Below are positions 33,625 to 45,540 of a stretch of DNA of 64,000 nt, piece after piece. Position numbers and translations under genes: made by a program. Positions within the stretch are counted from its first letter, which is position 1, and every line of letters starts with the position of its first letter. Origin of the DNA: Ariolimax columbianus (lineage: Eukaryota > Mollusca > Gastropoda > Stylommatophora > Arionidae); the NCBI GenBank assembly GCA_036924085.1, contig JAVGWX010000005.1, positions 74,868,547 through 74,932,546 on the forward strand. Direction: 5' to 3'. The notes below the pieces were generated by a model. The model did no database searches and was not told where the DNA came from. It was given only the letters and a program-made list of their open reading frames with translations.

Positions 33625-33909
33625 ATCTAAACAAACGTTGTGGCGTCGACCTTAACAGCTACAACCGGCGACAAATGGAGCCAGGTCTTTAAGTTATGAA
33701 GGATCCACCCAAACAGCCGGTGCCCCTGCCGACTTAACGGTTGGGAGAAGGCAGATTAGTGTGGAGACCTGGCCAGGGTAGAGGTAGTAGAGTTGTGGAG
33801 CCGCAACCCGGACCTGGAGAGAGCTGTGAACTCAGTATTACGTGACATAAAAGTCGGAACGCAGAATAAAAGTTGAAGAAGAAGAAAAAGAAGAAGAAGA
33901 AAAGAAGAA
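33625..33909 (+). mobile_element. 3' end of a LINE-like element with (GAA)n tail
   Basis: The last open frame reads ARVEVVELWSRNPDLERAVN then SVLRDIKVGTQNKS and a stop, followed directly by GAAGAAGAAGAAAAAGAAG. The family is not recognised. The shared tail suggests the same target-priming preference as family H. Confidence 0.5.
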
Positions 33910-34049
33910 TTCTAAATAACGTGACAAAGAAGAACAGAGAAGAACAAGAAGAAGAAATATCTCAAGTACTCATTTTTCCATCTCTTTTTCCGTTCGTAAG
34001 TCTAATCAACTCGTCATTAGACTGATTCAATTATCTATAATTTGTCATA

Positions 34050-34975
34050 ATTCACCCATAATTCACCATCAAACATCACCCACAATTCACCACCAAACTC
34101 CAACCCTTAATTCATAACCAAACACCACCCACAATCCACCAACAAACACCACCCACAATTCACCACCAAACACCAACCAATAATTCCCCCCCCCCAAAAA
34201 AAAAAAAATTAAAAAAAAAAAAAATTAACAAAATACCATCCACAATTCAACACAACCGATCGATAATTCACCACCAAACACAACCCATAATTCATGACCA
34301 AACACAACCCATAATTCATGACCAAACACAACCCAAAATCCACCACCAAATTCCAATCCATAATTCACCACCAAACACCACCCACAATTCACCACCACAC
34401 ACCACCCATAATTCACCACCAAACTCCAACCCATAATTCACCACCAAACACCACCCACAATTCACCACTAAACACCACCCATAATTCACCACCAAACACA
34501 ACCCATAATTCACCATCAAACACTACCAACAATTCACCACCAACACTTCACCACCAAACACCACTCCCAATTCACCACCAAACGCTACCCACAATTCACC
34601 ACTAAACACCACCCATAATTTACTACCAAACACAACCCATAATTCATCACCAAACACAACCCATAATTCACCACCAAACACCAACCCATAATTCCCCACA
34701 AAACACCATCAGCAATTCCACACCAAACACAACTGATAATTCACCACCAAACACAACCCCTAATTCATGACCAAACACAACCCATAATCCCCCACCAAAC
34801 ACCAACTCATAATTCACCCCCCAAACACCACCAAATACCACCCACAACTCGCCACCAAACACCACACCCCATTCACCACCAAACACCACCCACAATTCAC
34901 CACGAAACACCACCCATAATTCACCACCAAACACCACCCACAATTCACCACCAAACACCAACCCATAATTCATGT
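34050..34975. repeat. 24-bp minisatellite, nearly G-free on the + strand
   Basis: About 38 units of AATTCACCACCAAACACCAC plus CCAT or CCAC, broken at 34188-34226 by C-run, A-runs and T. An 8-residue repeat (VVNYGWCL or GELWVVFG) appears on the minus strand, giving open frames up to 106 codons that I do not call. The near absence of G on one strand over 0.9 kb is extreme. Confidence 0.95.
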
Positions 34976-36479
34976 GTGAAGACAGCAAACTATTATGCCG
35001 TGCACTTCAACCCCAGCTTATCCGGAACACTGACTACTCTTCAATCGTCAGCACAAATCACAAAATAGTATAAAATGCTCTCCAAGACTATCGACTCCAC
35101 GAAAGAAGCAGAGTGACAACACGGCCTTACTTCAACTCAGTTTAGGAATAAATTAGACGGTAAAGAGAGGCGCCTGAGATAAGCTGTCAGGTGAGTGTAG
35201 AAAATGTATGCGATTATTTGAGAACGAACGAAGTAGATTCTGACATATCTAACGGTGGTACTTAGTTCCCAGTAGAAATTACTGGGTATTCCTGTCTTTT
35301 TAATCCATACGTATGTTCTCCAAATAAAAATTAGTTTCTCATTTTGCACGTTGTCAAAAGTTTGTATGTAGTAGTATATAACGTTTATTCAAATGCTTTT
35401 TTGTGTTTCGATATATTTTGATGCTAGTGTCCTTGATTTGCTGTTCTGTAAAAATGCAAATTGTTCCGAAGAAAGTCCTTTCTCTACTCTGCATCAAATT
35501 CACTATAGTATATTTGATTGTGAGGATTATTTTAATTACGTAATTCAGGCTGATCGTTGTATAATCTGAATATTCGGTTGCATGGATTTCTTGTGAAGTG
35601 TTATTAAGAAGTATATCATCAGGCCCCTTTGGTATAAATGGCATTACAAAAACCAATGATTTTATCTACACAGATATCATTTCCCCCAAAATCAATTTTT
35701 GGGTGGTACCTACCCTAACGTATTAGCTTTAGAATGAGCGTACCACGCCGATGCTCGCTGATATGGCTTCCGATTCCGGTCTGTAAGAAGAAGGTTACCG
35801 ACCTCTGATCTGCATGAAATGAGTGCCATGTTCCTTAGGACTTAGTAAGTTACAGAGACCTGCATACCGCCTCGCGCGACGTGATGGAGCACACAGAACA
35901 CCAGTGTGTACAGCCAGTGAGATACAGGAACTAACAATATCCATACCTATAAAAGCAAATATATGGTTTGCCCTGGAGATCAGAAACACAAGATTATTGG
36001 TTAGTCCTTGACGAAGAACATGTGTTTGCATTATATGTTGATTTTATACCCTCTAGGAATACCACAAATGTATATTAAAACTGACATAAAATCTTTACAT
36101 TGCGCAGGCAGGAGTTGTATACTTTATTTTATTCATCACATTTTATACTGCATTTCAGATTTTTTCCCCGGGCACTCAACATGGCAATATCGGTATTCAC
36201 GTGAAGTCAATGATGTTCTGCTGTCAGATTGAATACCAAAATCAATGCTGTGAAGCTACGCTGCATTAAGCAGAGCCGGCACTGCTGCACTACAAGCAAC
36301 CCCACAAAAGCTCTATCTCGCTCTGCACATCGGGAAAAGTATGGGTGATAATTGTTCACGTAGCTCGCTGGTTGTGGACACTAATAAACCGATCTCTCAT
36401 ACACACAACCCATACGATTGCTTCTAAACTCGTCTCAAGTATGTTTACTGTTAATCAATCGGGGATTCAAGCGTCGTTA
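34976..36479. other. No gene seen
   Basis: Small ORFs only (for example 35823-36011 +, 35354-35656 -), none with a recognisable domain; no repeat found elsewhere in the window. Confidence 0.45.
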
Positions 36480-37020
36480 TCTATTCTGTTCTGTTCTTAA
36501 GAACTAACTTCACTGCACTATGGACATACCCATAGGTGTTCAGTCTCTCTAAGCAAATGGCGAAGTGTGTGACTATTGATGTTTGCTGTAGATCATTTGT
36601 TGAACACACTTCCTGCTCCGTTCTCTCATATACCCCACTCCCATCGGCACTCGTTTGATTTCAAAGTCCTGCAGTCTTTTAATTGCTGATTCTTCTATTG
36701 CGGTGTCATTCTCAACCAGGCTACCATTGATAGATTGATAGACTTCAAAATGACACCCCTATCCATATCCCCAATGTGCCCATAATTGATGCTTTAGACA
36801 TCAGGGTGTGAGCTCTTTCATTTCCAGGAACCCCAGCATGACCAGGACAGGAGACCCTCACCATCCCTTTGAGGTGTCTACTACTGCTAACCACTAATGG
36901 CTTATCCAAAATGCCCGTACCTTCTGAAGTAAGGATTGTCAATCTCACACGACGACTGCCATCATCTACCAGACGATCATTTATTGATTTGAGTATGTCA
37001 ATATCTAATTCCCCCAATCT
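36480..37020 (-). mobile_element. RNase H-bearing LINE relic
   Basis: The minus frame 37017-36745 carries DIDILKSINDRLVDDGSRRV and VSCPGHAGVPGNERAHTLMS, the last being the RNase H His/Asp block. Sister of 23630-24060. Neither RT nor a recognisable tail remains. Confidence 0.7.
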
Positions 37021-37089
37021 GGTTGATTTCTAAGCTAGGATCCCAGCTCTTTCATTGTCGTGAATATAGCCTTCAACAATTAAGGGCAA

Positions 37090-37445
37090 TGCTTCTTATG
37101 GTACGGTAAAACATACTGACCTTACGTCTGGGTCAGATAAAACATGCTGACTAAGAACCCATCTCACTTCAAAACATGCTGACTAAGAACCCATCTCACT
37201 TCCTCGTTGTGCAACTAGAAGCATGCTCTAATTCAACATTCCTTCCAACAAGGTGGGGATCGATACTGTGATCTCCATAGTTGTGAGTCTACTTAGAAAT
37301 CTTGCATTGCATTTTAATCAGGAGACTCCAGCTTGACCTTCTTCAGTGCGCCTCCTGACACAAAAAGCCGTTGTAAGCCTCTACCAAAGGAACATCCTCA
37401 AGAGTGAAGAACTCAGGAGGAGCGACTTCCAACAACAACAACAAT
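37090..37445 (+). mobile_element. SINE-like repeat related to the 41205 copy
   Basis: GTAAAACATACTGACC, AACATGCTGACTAAGAACCC (twice), AACAAGGTGGGGATCGATAC, TGTGATCTCCATAG and CTACCAAAGGAACATCC line up with 41210-41430. It ends CCAACAACAACAACAATG, again a CAA tail. Confidence 0.65.
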
Positions 37446-37831
37446 GCTCATGTTCACCAACATATTGGTATACAGAAAGTATCGATATTGGTATTAACCT
37501 GATCTTTGATTACAGTGGTTTACTCTTTCTTTCCATGTTGCTCTCAGTGTTTGGAGAATCGACGTTGTCTGTACGATTCCTTATACCCATCGTTAACTTG
37601 CTCTTAAAGTGTCCCACTGAAAAGGGACGATGGCTATTGTAGTTACTGTCTCGCATGTTACTAGTAACATCGGTTACTGGGCTGTCAAATACTTAAGCAC
37701 TATTTTTGTTCTGGTAAATCAATGCATTTTTCTTCTTCGTCATCTTTCCCTTAAAAAAACCCACAAATATTCCTCTCACGAGAGTGACGGTGTGTCTAAG
37801 GCTACTCCCATCGCGTACAGTCAAGCTTCTT
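37446..37831. other. No gene seen
   Basis: Unassigned. Confidence 0.4.
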
Positions 37832-38190
37832 CTTAGATCTTTGTTCAATGACTCACTAAACGATCAGTATCCATCACGCCAGATGGCGTCTTTAAGGACA
37901 GCAACAAACTCCCTCCACTTCTTGGATCCTTGATCAATGACTCACTAAACGATCAGTATCCATCACGTCCGATGGCGTCGTAAAAGGCAGCAACAAACTA
38001 CCTCCACTTCTTGGATCCTTGATCAATGACTCACTAAACGATCAGTATCCATCACGCCCGATGGCGTCTTTAAGGACATCAACAAACTCCCTCCACTTCT
38101 TGGATCCTTGATCAATGACTCACAAAACCATCAGTGCCCATCGTGCCTGGTGGTGTCTTTAAGGACATCAACAAAATCCCTCCACTTCGT
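37832..38190. repeat. About 88-bp tandem repeat, four units
   Basis: Unit GGATCCTTGATCAATGACTC, ACTAAACGATCAGTATCCAT, CACG...GATGGCGTCTTTAAGG, CA.CAACAAACTCCCTCCAC. The minus strand of each unit reads KKWREFVAVLKDAIWRDGY, like the C-terminal tail of some LINEs, so the array may come from a LINE end. Confidence 0.85.
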
Positions 38191-39555
38191 CGCCATTTTT
38201 TCGGTGCCCCAGCTCTGGTTCATTACTTTCACTCGACTTCTATTGTTCTTCGCCATTTAGATCGTCCTCTCCATCGCGTTCTCTCTGGGGTCCATAGCAA
38301 GGCAGTTCTGGTGATAGTATCAGGCTATCTATCATCTTACGGCATGGCAGTCCCAATTCCAGCGGCCCAGGTAATGATTCTTACTTACTTTCCATGTCCA
38401 AGAACCACCTTACACAGTATTCATCCACAAGTAATAATAGTGTGCATATCTTCTGGTTGTTCTGTCCAAGCATATCTTGACATCAATCAAATAATCAGTT
38501 ATAATATTTAGACTGCGAACAGACCACTGGAGACTAAAATATCATCATCTTGTTCAACACATACAAAATCAAAGATACACACACGGGGATGAGAAAAACT
38601 TGAGGAAGGCTGCCGGGTTTATGAGGAAAATAGGTGCGATTATTTGAGAGCGAACGACAAAGACGACGACGAATAAGAAAAAAGAAGCAGGAATATTGCT
38701 ATTTCCATCATAAACATGCTAGTCTGTCTCAAGCTTCTCTCGTAACATAAAGTTAATCTCTTCTGAGTTGAAGAGGGCCATACTGTCACTCGACTTCTCT
38801 TATGTAATCGACAGAGTATAACATTTACCTTTTTATTCACATCAACTCTCTCCTGTCTTTGAACTATCTGGAAGGCAGTTTGTGATTTGAAGTTTTTCCT
38901 TCTTGACGATTATCACGCATGACATAAGGTCATCATCTGTCCAAAGCATTGTTGGTATCAGAGCGCCAGTGATTAATGCATCACCCCTTCTCATGATTAG
39001 TGAATGTACAACAATATGTCTGCGTATGACCAAAAAGACTATATTTGTAGTTGGAAGGATTATAGTCACGTCAAATAAGCCGAAACCATACACTACATTA
39101 GATCAGAACAAATCTCTACCCTCTTCCCCTGCGTATAAATATACCTGTAACCAGTGTGTTACTTTGATACGCCGCAGTAAAAAGGTAACAAAATTATTAA
39201 TGACGTTTGTAGATATTGCAATTCCTCATCTATTTAGTTAAATCTATTACTTGTTAGATTTATTTACTCGTAAGTTCAGATTTTGACGATAATTTATGAT
39301 ACAAAAATAGAATAAAACCACAGATATTCCTCTCTGTAGAGGGAGGTAACCGATTGCGGCACACACTGAACGGTTACAAACCCGTGGCTGTTTGTGTCAT
39401 TAAATTGATAATGAGCCTAAATGAAGTCTTGGTCATACATTCAATGTACCAATATATGAAAGTATCTATTAGATTATGATGTTAATATTCCTAGCTATTG
39501 TTGGAAGGCAAGTTAGTGATGAATTGCGAGATGTAGAACTGACTGACGGAAGAGC
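38191..39555. other. No gene seen; sequence upstream of the Ski exon
   Basis: Several ORFs (38134-38511 +, 38903-39241 +, 38842-39093 -) overlap and show no known domain. If the Ski promoter or a 5' UTR exon is near, it would be in or just after this stretch; I could not recognise core promoter elements. Confidence 0.4.
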
Positions 39556-39985
39556 TTTGAAACTACTTTCCGGCAGAAGGCCTTGGACGTCTGCTTAAGT
39601 CGACCCGTTCGCTATCATAGTCCTAGCAATGTGAATGTCTGCCAATCTAGGAACATTTTATCTGTGTTCGATAAGTGAAATGGATTCAGACCGTGTGATA
39701 CAAGATGGATTATATGACGATTTGTGATAGTTTTAAACTCTGTATTGCCGTTAGTGGATGTTGCTGGCCATAAACAGCTGAAACTACTTTACCAAATGAC
39801 ACTGACAGCCTTGGACGTCTGTCAGAGTCTGACCGACCCTCTCAAAATCATCAAAATGTGATGTCTGCGAATACCGGAGTGTATTATTTATGTTGAGCCC
39901 AGTTAAATGAAATGTAATCACTCTTTTCGTTAATTAAGGTTTGTGATAATTTTAAACTCTGGATTGCCGTGTTGACGAATGACTG
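39556..39985 (+). repeat. Diverged tandem duplication (about 215 bp, two copies) directly upstream of Ski
   Basis: Copy 1 (39556-39775) and copy 2 (39779-39985) share in order GAAACTACTTTCC or ACC, CCTTGGACGTCTG, TGTGA(A)TGTCTGC, ATTTAT...TGTT, AGT(TA)AATGAAATG, GATTTGTGATAGTTTTAAAC against TTTGTGATAATTTTAAAC, and CTCTGTATTGCCGTTAGTG against CTCTGGATTGCCGTGTTG. The second copy ends at the start codon region. Likely 5' UTR or promoter-proximal. Confidence 0.8.
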
Positions 39986-39989
39986 ATCC

Positions 39990-40922
39990 ATGGAAGACTA
40001 CAGTATACATGTGAACCCCCGAGTGAAGCGGGTTATCCAAAGCTTCCAAACGGCAGCCGTTCGTACCTTGAGCGGACCTAACGGACTGCCACTTCGAACT
40101 GGATGTCTTCTTGGCCACCCGACGAAGATGAACATCACCGAAGCCGATGTATATCACAAAGTTTTGGCTGCTACTGCTAGTAAGAAGCTTTCTAGTGAAA
40201 ATAAAGTTGAGTACGATAATCCGTTCCTTGCACGCCCACCTTGTCCTCGTCAGCAAATGCCGGTGTTTGCTCCAGTTGATAGCACAAAAAGTGAACACAC
40301 AGACACAGCATTAGAAGGAGAAACAATTGCTTGTTTTATGGTTGGAGGAGAAAAACGTCTGTGTCTGCCACAGATTCTCAATACAGTTCTGCGAGATTTT
40401 AGTTTACAGCAGATCAACTCAGTGTGCGACGATCTGCACATATTTTGTTCAAGATGTAATCAAATTCAGTTGGACATACTAAAAGTTCTGAACATTTTAC
40501 CACCTAACGCCCCAAGCTGTGGACTCATTACAAAGACAGATGCTGAAAGACTGTGTAATGCATTACTTCATGTAAATCCAGAAAGAAGCATGGAACCCCC
40601 ATCTCGCAACAGCTTCAGAGTTTATCATGAGTGTTTTGGAAAGTGCAAAGGCATCTTTAATTCAGATGCCTACATAAACCCAGACTCAAAATGTATTCGC
40701 TGTGTTGATTGTTATGGAATGTTCAATCCATCAAAATTTGTCTGCCATTCTCATAAATCATTAGAAAACCGCACCTGTCACTGGGGATTTGATTCAGCCA
40801 ACTGGAGGTCCTACCTTCTGCTCTCAAAAGATCAAAACCTCAACGGTAGTGTCAAATTGCAGGATGTCATCGAAGAGATTAAATCACGGTTTGATCCTTC
40901 ACACAAGCAAAAGAGAAGACAG
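39990..40922 (+). CDS. SKI: Ski/Sno-family transcriptional corepressor, coding exon 1
   Basis: Ski/Sno proteins bind SMAD2/3 and SMAD4 and recruit NCoR-type corepressors, damping TGF-beta/BMP target genes in the nucleus. This exon gives 311 codons: an N-terminal stretch with a possible R-SMAD-binding motif (about 10-40), the Dachshund-homology domain (about 100-197, [40 protein letters not shown]), and the SMAD4-binding SAND-like domain (about 205-298, [40 protein letters not shown]) with its Cys/His zinc ligands. The start is ATG 39990, the only choice: an in-frame TGA lies two codons upstream. The exon ends CAG|GTAAAA at 40922 in phase 0; the open frame running on to 41081 loses similarity and is intron. 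Vertebrate SKI likewise has both domains in a long first exon. Ski or SnoN cannot be told apart; an invertebrate probably has one. Confidence 0.93.
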
Positions 40923-41204
40923 GTAAAAATTGTGTATGTATGTAATGCTCATATGCTATCAAAACATGTTCCCTGTACAGATCCTGGTAGAATTACAGCA
41001 AGAATACAATTCAAATTATCAAGTATAATCCATAATTTATGTTTGAAAATAATAGAAGCTGCAGTCAAGTGTCAGAAATGATACGTTATTAATATTATGA
41101 CAAAAAATAGTGTGTATTATTATTGTCCAAAGCAGAATCAAACCAGAGATTGAGAGTGAACAGGTAGGATTTTATAAAAAGACACACATAGGGCAGAAAA
41201 GACT

Positions 41205-41470
41205 AAATGTCAGAGTCAGGTGAAACATACTGATTAAGGTTCACGGGTCTCCATGGGGACAGTGTGTCACTGCAGTATAACCAACAGGGTGGGGATTGAC
41301 ATTGTGATCTCCAAAGCGGTGAGCTTGATCAGTGGCTTAGCTTTGCACTATAGCCAGGAGGCCGCCGGTCCACCTTCTCCAGCATGCAAAGAAGAACCAT
41401 TGTAGCCCACTACTAAAGGAACACTGTCTAAAGTTAACTTAACTCAGTACCAGTAGCTTCAAATAACAAG
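41205..41470 (+). mobile_element. SINE-like repeat
   Basis: GTCAGGTGAAACATACTGAT, CAACAGGGTGGGGATTGACA, TTGTGATCTCCA, CCACCTTCTCCAGCATGC and GTAGCCCACTACTAAAGG, kin of 37090 and of the CAA-tailed repeats. Its right part (41393 on) is also found reversed at 54490-54578. Confidence 0.6.
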
Positions 41471-41959
41471 GGACACACTATGTCGTATGCATTGGCTTGA
41501 CTGATTCGTTCTAGGCAACCTTGGAACACGGTATTGTAATGGTCACTTTACGCCAATTTTATTTGCCATTTGTTAAATTTTGCCCATAAGAGACTAGTTA
41601 CTCTGGTTTCCTCTTCCATTGTTCTTAGGCTTATCTTCACTTCATCTGTGTGATATTGTTTTCTCTCCACTCCACTTTTCACTTCATATGCATGCATCAA
41701 TCCAGCGCATATCTAGATATAATATTGTTCTCCTCTGGCCACTCCACTTTTCGTTTCATATCCACTCTACTGTTCTTTTCATAAGCGTATTTCAATGAAT
41801 GGCATATCTAGGTGTAATATTGTTCTCTGGCCACCCAACTCTTCTATTCATCTATGTATCTCACTCCATCACATATCTAGGTGTAATATTGTTCTTAGGC
41901 CACTCCATTCTTCTCTGAGTTCTTCAGTCTAGAGCACATCTAGGTGTAATTATGTTCTC

Positions 41960-42921
41960 AATCACTTGCAAGTGGGAGTGTTACATAGGATTGGAAAGAT
42001 ACAGAAGTGGTCCCTGTGTTCATTTTGGGCAAAAGATCAGATCCAGCAAATTATAGACTGATGAGTTTAATGGGCATAGTCTGCAAAATGTTAGTCAAAA
42101 ATTAAAGGAAACATTGAAATGCACTTTGAAAAATTTAATATAATCAGGAATAATCAGCATGGGTTTACCAAAGGGAGGTCGTGCTTAACAAATCTATTAG
42201 AATACATGGAAGAGGTTACCAAAATTATAGATGGAGGGAAGCTAGAGGATCTAATTTATCTAGATTTTACAAAGGCGTTTGATAGGGTACCTCATCAAAG
42301 ACTGTTTAGGAAGTTAAAATCACATGGCATAGATGGAGACATTGCCAAATGGTTAGATGATTTGTTAATGGGAAAAAGGCAGAGAGTGAGCATATATGAG
42401 TTGTACTCTTTGTGGTTTGAGGTAAAAAGGGGAATACTACAGATCTTGATAAATATAAAAAAATTGGACAATGATATCGACTCCATGGTTGCAAAATGTG
42501 TGGATTACACAAAACTATGCCGAAGTGTCTTATCTAAAGCAGAGGTAGATATATTGAGGTCGGATTTAGATAAAATTAAAGAATGGTCTGAGAGATGGCA
42601 GATGGAGTTTAGATAAATGAAGTCATCCACATGGGTAGATCCAATATGGAATATAATAAAAGGATGGTAGATAACAATGCTAGGTTGATAGAAAAGGAAA
42701 GGACCTAGGGGTTATGATAGATCATACAGGTAAAGAGAGTGAGCAAGTAAAAAAAGACAATGATATTACAAAATATTAAACATAGGTGCAATGAAGTGAT
42801 AGTCAAACTGTAAAGTATTAGAAAGTGTGACATAACTGATAGTGGGATTAAGGAATTATAGTTGTGCGGAAAAACCTACTGGAAATGTATAGAAAAGAGA
42901 AGAATTCAAGTTGATTTAACT
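41960..42921 (+). mobile_element. CR1-like LINE, RT part (5' section)
   Basis: YRLMSLMGIVCKML, then the frame 42119-42616: FNIIRNNQHGFTKGRSCLTN, EDLIYLDFTKAFDRVPHQRL (first catalytic Asp) and KRQRVSIYELYSLWFEVK. The FADDTK block is degraded (VDYTKLCRS) and a deletion removes PQGSVLGP. Continues at 44419 after an insertion. Confidence 0.85.
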
Positions 42922-44418
42922 CATTCACTCCCAAATATTTTGGACTTCTGGACTGTTTAAAGATGCCCTGGCCGTAGTCACAGCACTAAAAAGCCAGAAA
43001 AATACTGAACTTGATGATTTAAGAGCAGTACTCTGTCAACTATGCCAGCAGTCCGCACCAAAAAGAGTAGTGGTACAATTGGTTCCATCCCACTGTAACA
43101 TCCAAGGCAACAAGGAGGCAGACAGACTGGCAAAAGAAGATGCAAGACTACCACAACCAGATTCTAGTGTGACTTACGAAGAGTCCAAAAGGCTTATTAG
43201 GGCCAGATACATGGTCAAATGGGAAACAGAACATACTGGCTACACAAAAAACGATGCCTATTACCAGCTGAACAGAAGAGAGCAGGTCGTGGTCTTCAGA
43301 CTCCGCACAGGCCACAACAGACTGAGGTACCACCTATTCAATAAACTGAAGATAGGTGGCACTGACGAATGCACTTGTGGTACCGGGAAAATGACCGCTG
43401 AACATTTGCTGCAAAACTGCCCGACATACGAGGACCAGAGAAAGCACATGTGGCCATCACCAGTGGCAACACTAGACAAGCTCTATGGCAGTGTCGACAG
43501 CCTCAGGATGACCGCTGCTTTCTTCGAAAAAATACAGGTTGACGTTTGACAGCGTACGAAGAAGAAGAAGAAAGAAGGACCTCTGGACACAATTTTTTTC
43601 TTATGTAAAACTGAAACACAGCATCACTTAGTATCTATTTGTCTTCAATAAACGTTCACTGAAATAACACATATTATATACCAAACTGTTCACAATTGAA
43701 GCTAGGATATAATGGAATACACATATTTTACAAATGGAGGTGTGAATTTGTGTTTGATGTATTAAAGTTGCATAATCATTTATTTTTTTAAAATATGAAC
43801 AAAAATGTTACATACATCAATACATTATTCAGCTCTAAACCAATATACAAATAACATAATGAATTTCTATTGACGGTAATACACAAGGGTAGATTTGCTG
43901 AAAGTTGCACCTAATTTGGTGTGGTTGTTTTCACAGTATTTATATTTTACTGAAGGCACATGAAGTTGAAAACTTGCTAAAAAATAAAAGCCCCTATCAA
44001 TATCAGCGTGAGTGTTTACAATTTACGCGCACACAGAAAGAATGTTCCTGCTGTATTCAAAATATATATACACACAATTATATTATACACACTAGAATGA
44101 TTGTGCAGGATCTTGAACCTTAACTGAATTTGTGAACTGTTATTACCATTGCTTGAGACAAAAGAGGGCACCGCCCCTTTGTCAGTAGATTTAGTTTTAC
44201 TTTCATTGCTCGACTTAGAACTAAGACTAGATAAATAAATTGAAACAGCGCTATCATAACGATCAATATCTTCATCATCACTACCATTAGCAATAAATTA
44301 ATCTATCTATTCCCTAGCTTCTACTGAAAAAAAAACTATTTGGTGTGGCTGAAGGTGCATTGGATAGCTTCAAAGCTGCTCTCTGAAAACAAATTATATT
44401 TTCCAAGTTGCGAAACTA
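42922..44418. other. 1.5-kb insertion in the left arm, absent from the right arm
   Basis: The right arm (near 53025-52970) reads straight through this point; the left arm has lost about 55 bp there and gained this segment. It holds a family H fragment (42955-43575) and about 840 bp of AT-rich unassigned sequence (43576-44418). Confidence 0.75.
42955..43575 (+). mobile_element. LINE family H, 5'-truncated copy
   Basis: Starts in RNase H (DALAVVTALKSQKNTELDDL in frame before 43070), then the open frame 43070-43549: VPSHCNIQGNKEADRLAKED, HTGYTKNDAYYQLNRREQVV, the intact knuckle CTCGTGKMTAEHLLQNC and MTAAFFEKIQVDV. Tail GAAGAAGAAGAAAGAAG. Very close to the 1-4136 copy (same DARLPQPDSSVTYEESKRL context), but without its frameshift and deletion. 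Confidence 0.88.
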
Positions 44419-44700
44419 AACAAAGTACAACCGACTACAATAACAAGAGGGCACAGCTACAAATTAATTAAAGAAAAATACGGCTTAGATATTAGGAAAT
44501 ATTTTCTTTAGTAAGAGAGTGGTGAATGTTTGAAATGCATTGCCACAGGAAATAGTGAGGGCAGGGCCGGTTAATGTAGTAAAAAATAGATTGGATGCAC
44601 ATAGTTATTTTTAGATCAAGTGGTGTAGAAGAAACTGGTTGTATAATACAGACTCTGCAGAGTCTTCTAAACCAGTATAAAGAAGTTAAGTAATATTGTT
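44419..44700 (+). mobile_element. CR1-like LINE, 3' end (continuation of 41960)
   Basis: TACAACCGACTACAATAACA, YKLIKEKYGLDIRKYFL, then the 3' UTR GGTTGTATAATACAGACTCT...CAGTATAAAGAAGTTAAG. Compare 46858-47110. Confidence 0.85.
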
Positions 44701-44739
44701 CTTCCTATGGGTATGTTCTACCCTTGTCTACTTAGTGTC

Positions 44740-45540
44740 TGTATCAAAATTAGCTAAATGACGAGGTTGAAATAGTCACTATCATCATCAAAATTCATCC
44801 ATCTGATTCCCTTTGATACATATAGCAAATTTAGTTCTGCCAGTAAGATTCCAGCTGTACTGATCTGTTCTTCCAACCTTTTTTTGCCAGGTGTTATTTT
44901 ATTTCCCCACTCATCTCTTTCCGTGTGGATTCCAATCCAGGGTAGTTATATTGCCAGGATTCTTTCATGGTGGGTCCTATACATCTCAACATTCTCTCCT
45001 CAATCTCCAGCTGTATTGGCTGTTTTCATGTCTTTGCCACAGATCAGCGTTTGCTATTATCTCTAGCCATCTAATGCAAAGTATGTGATTAAGACATCTC
45101 TGTTGGTGAAAGTCTGCAATCTGAATGTGATATTCTTAGTGCTATGCCATGGTTTGGGGCCATATAGTAGGACCTAATTAATTTACATACATTTTTATTT
45201 TTAACAGGTCACTCTTATGTTCTCAGTTGAATGCTGTTGAGTTCCATATTGGGTAATGGAAGTTGTCCAAATCTGATTTTATTCTTTAATCCCGACCTTA
45301 TCATCTTGGTTTGTTTCACCTTGTTTATGAATGGTACTTTCTAGATAGGAAACTTTGCACTTCTCCAATTGTCTTTCCATTTGGTCTTTGTGGGTTTCAT
45401 GTTTTTTAAATTTATTCTCATTTCCTGCGATATTTTCACAATGACCTGCAGTTCGGCCTTTGCTGCTTGAAACCAGCATACATGTATCATTTGCAAAATT
45501 GAGTTATGTATGTTATTGTAGTGTCAGAAATTAAATATTA
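44740..45540 (-). mobile_element. LINE family K, RT end and C-terminus
   Basis: Minus strand: TCMLVSSSKGRTA (just after a FADD position), LESTIHKQGETNQDDKVGIK, LLYGPKPWHSTKNITFRLQT, ISNADLWQRT-like codons, then LAKKGWKNRSVQLESYW. Several frameshifts. Its last 215 bp belong to the inverted duplication and recur at 52440-52640 on the other strand. Confidence 0.7.

Larger units (their letters stand above)
41393..44955. repeat. Left arm of a large inverted duplication
   Basis: Reverse-complement matches to 52440-54578 throughout: CCATTGTAGCCCACTACTAA...GAACAC, GCATTGGCTTGACTGATTC, the GGTGTAATATTGTTCTC.GGCCA repeats, the CR1-like RT, its 3' UTR, and the end of a family K LINE (TTGCCAGGTGTTATTTTATT). 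Similarity stops after GTAGTTATATTG near 44955. A foreign 1.5-kb segment (42922-44418) interrupts this arm only. Confidence 0.85.

Noticed and set aside
34225..34988. Trp/Val/Gly-rich secreted repeat protein on the minus strand
   Set aside because: Several frames are equally open because of the 24-bp period, and the array is interrupted by C, A and T runs.
39930..40298. 122-codon minus-strand ORF opposite Ski exon 1
   Set aside because: Shadow of a conserved coding exon; no domain of its own.
40923..41081. Continuation of the Ski open frame for 52 more codons
   Set aside because: A good donor CAG|GTAAAA lies at 40922, similarity to Ski stops there, and exon 2 joins in phase 0; the extra codons are read-through into the intron.
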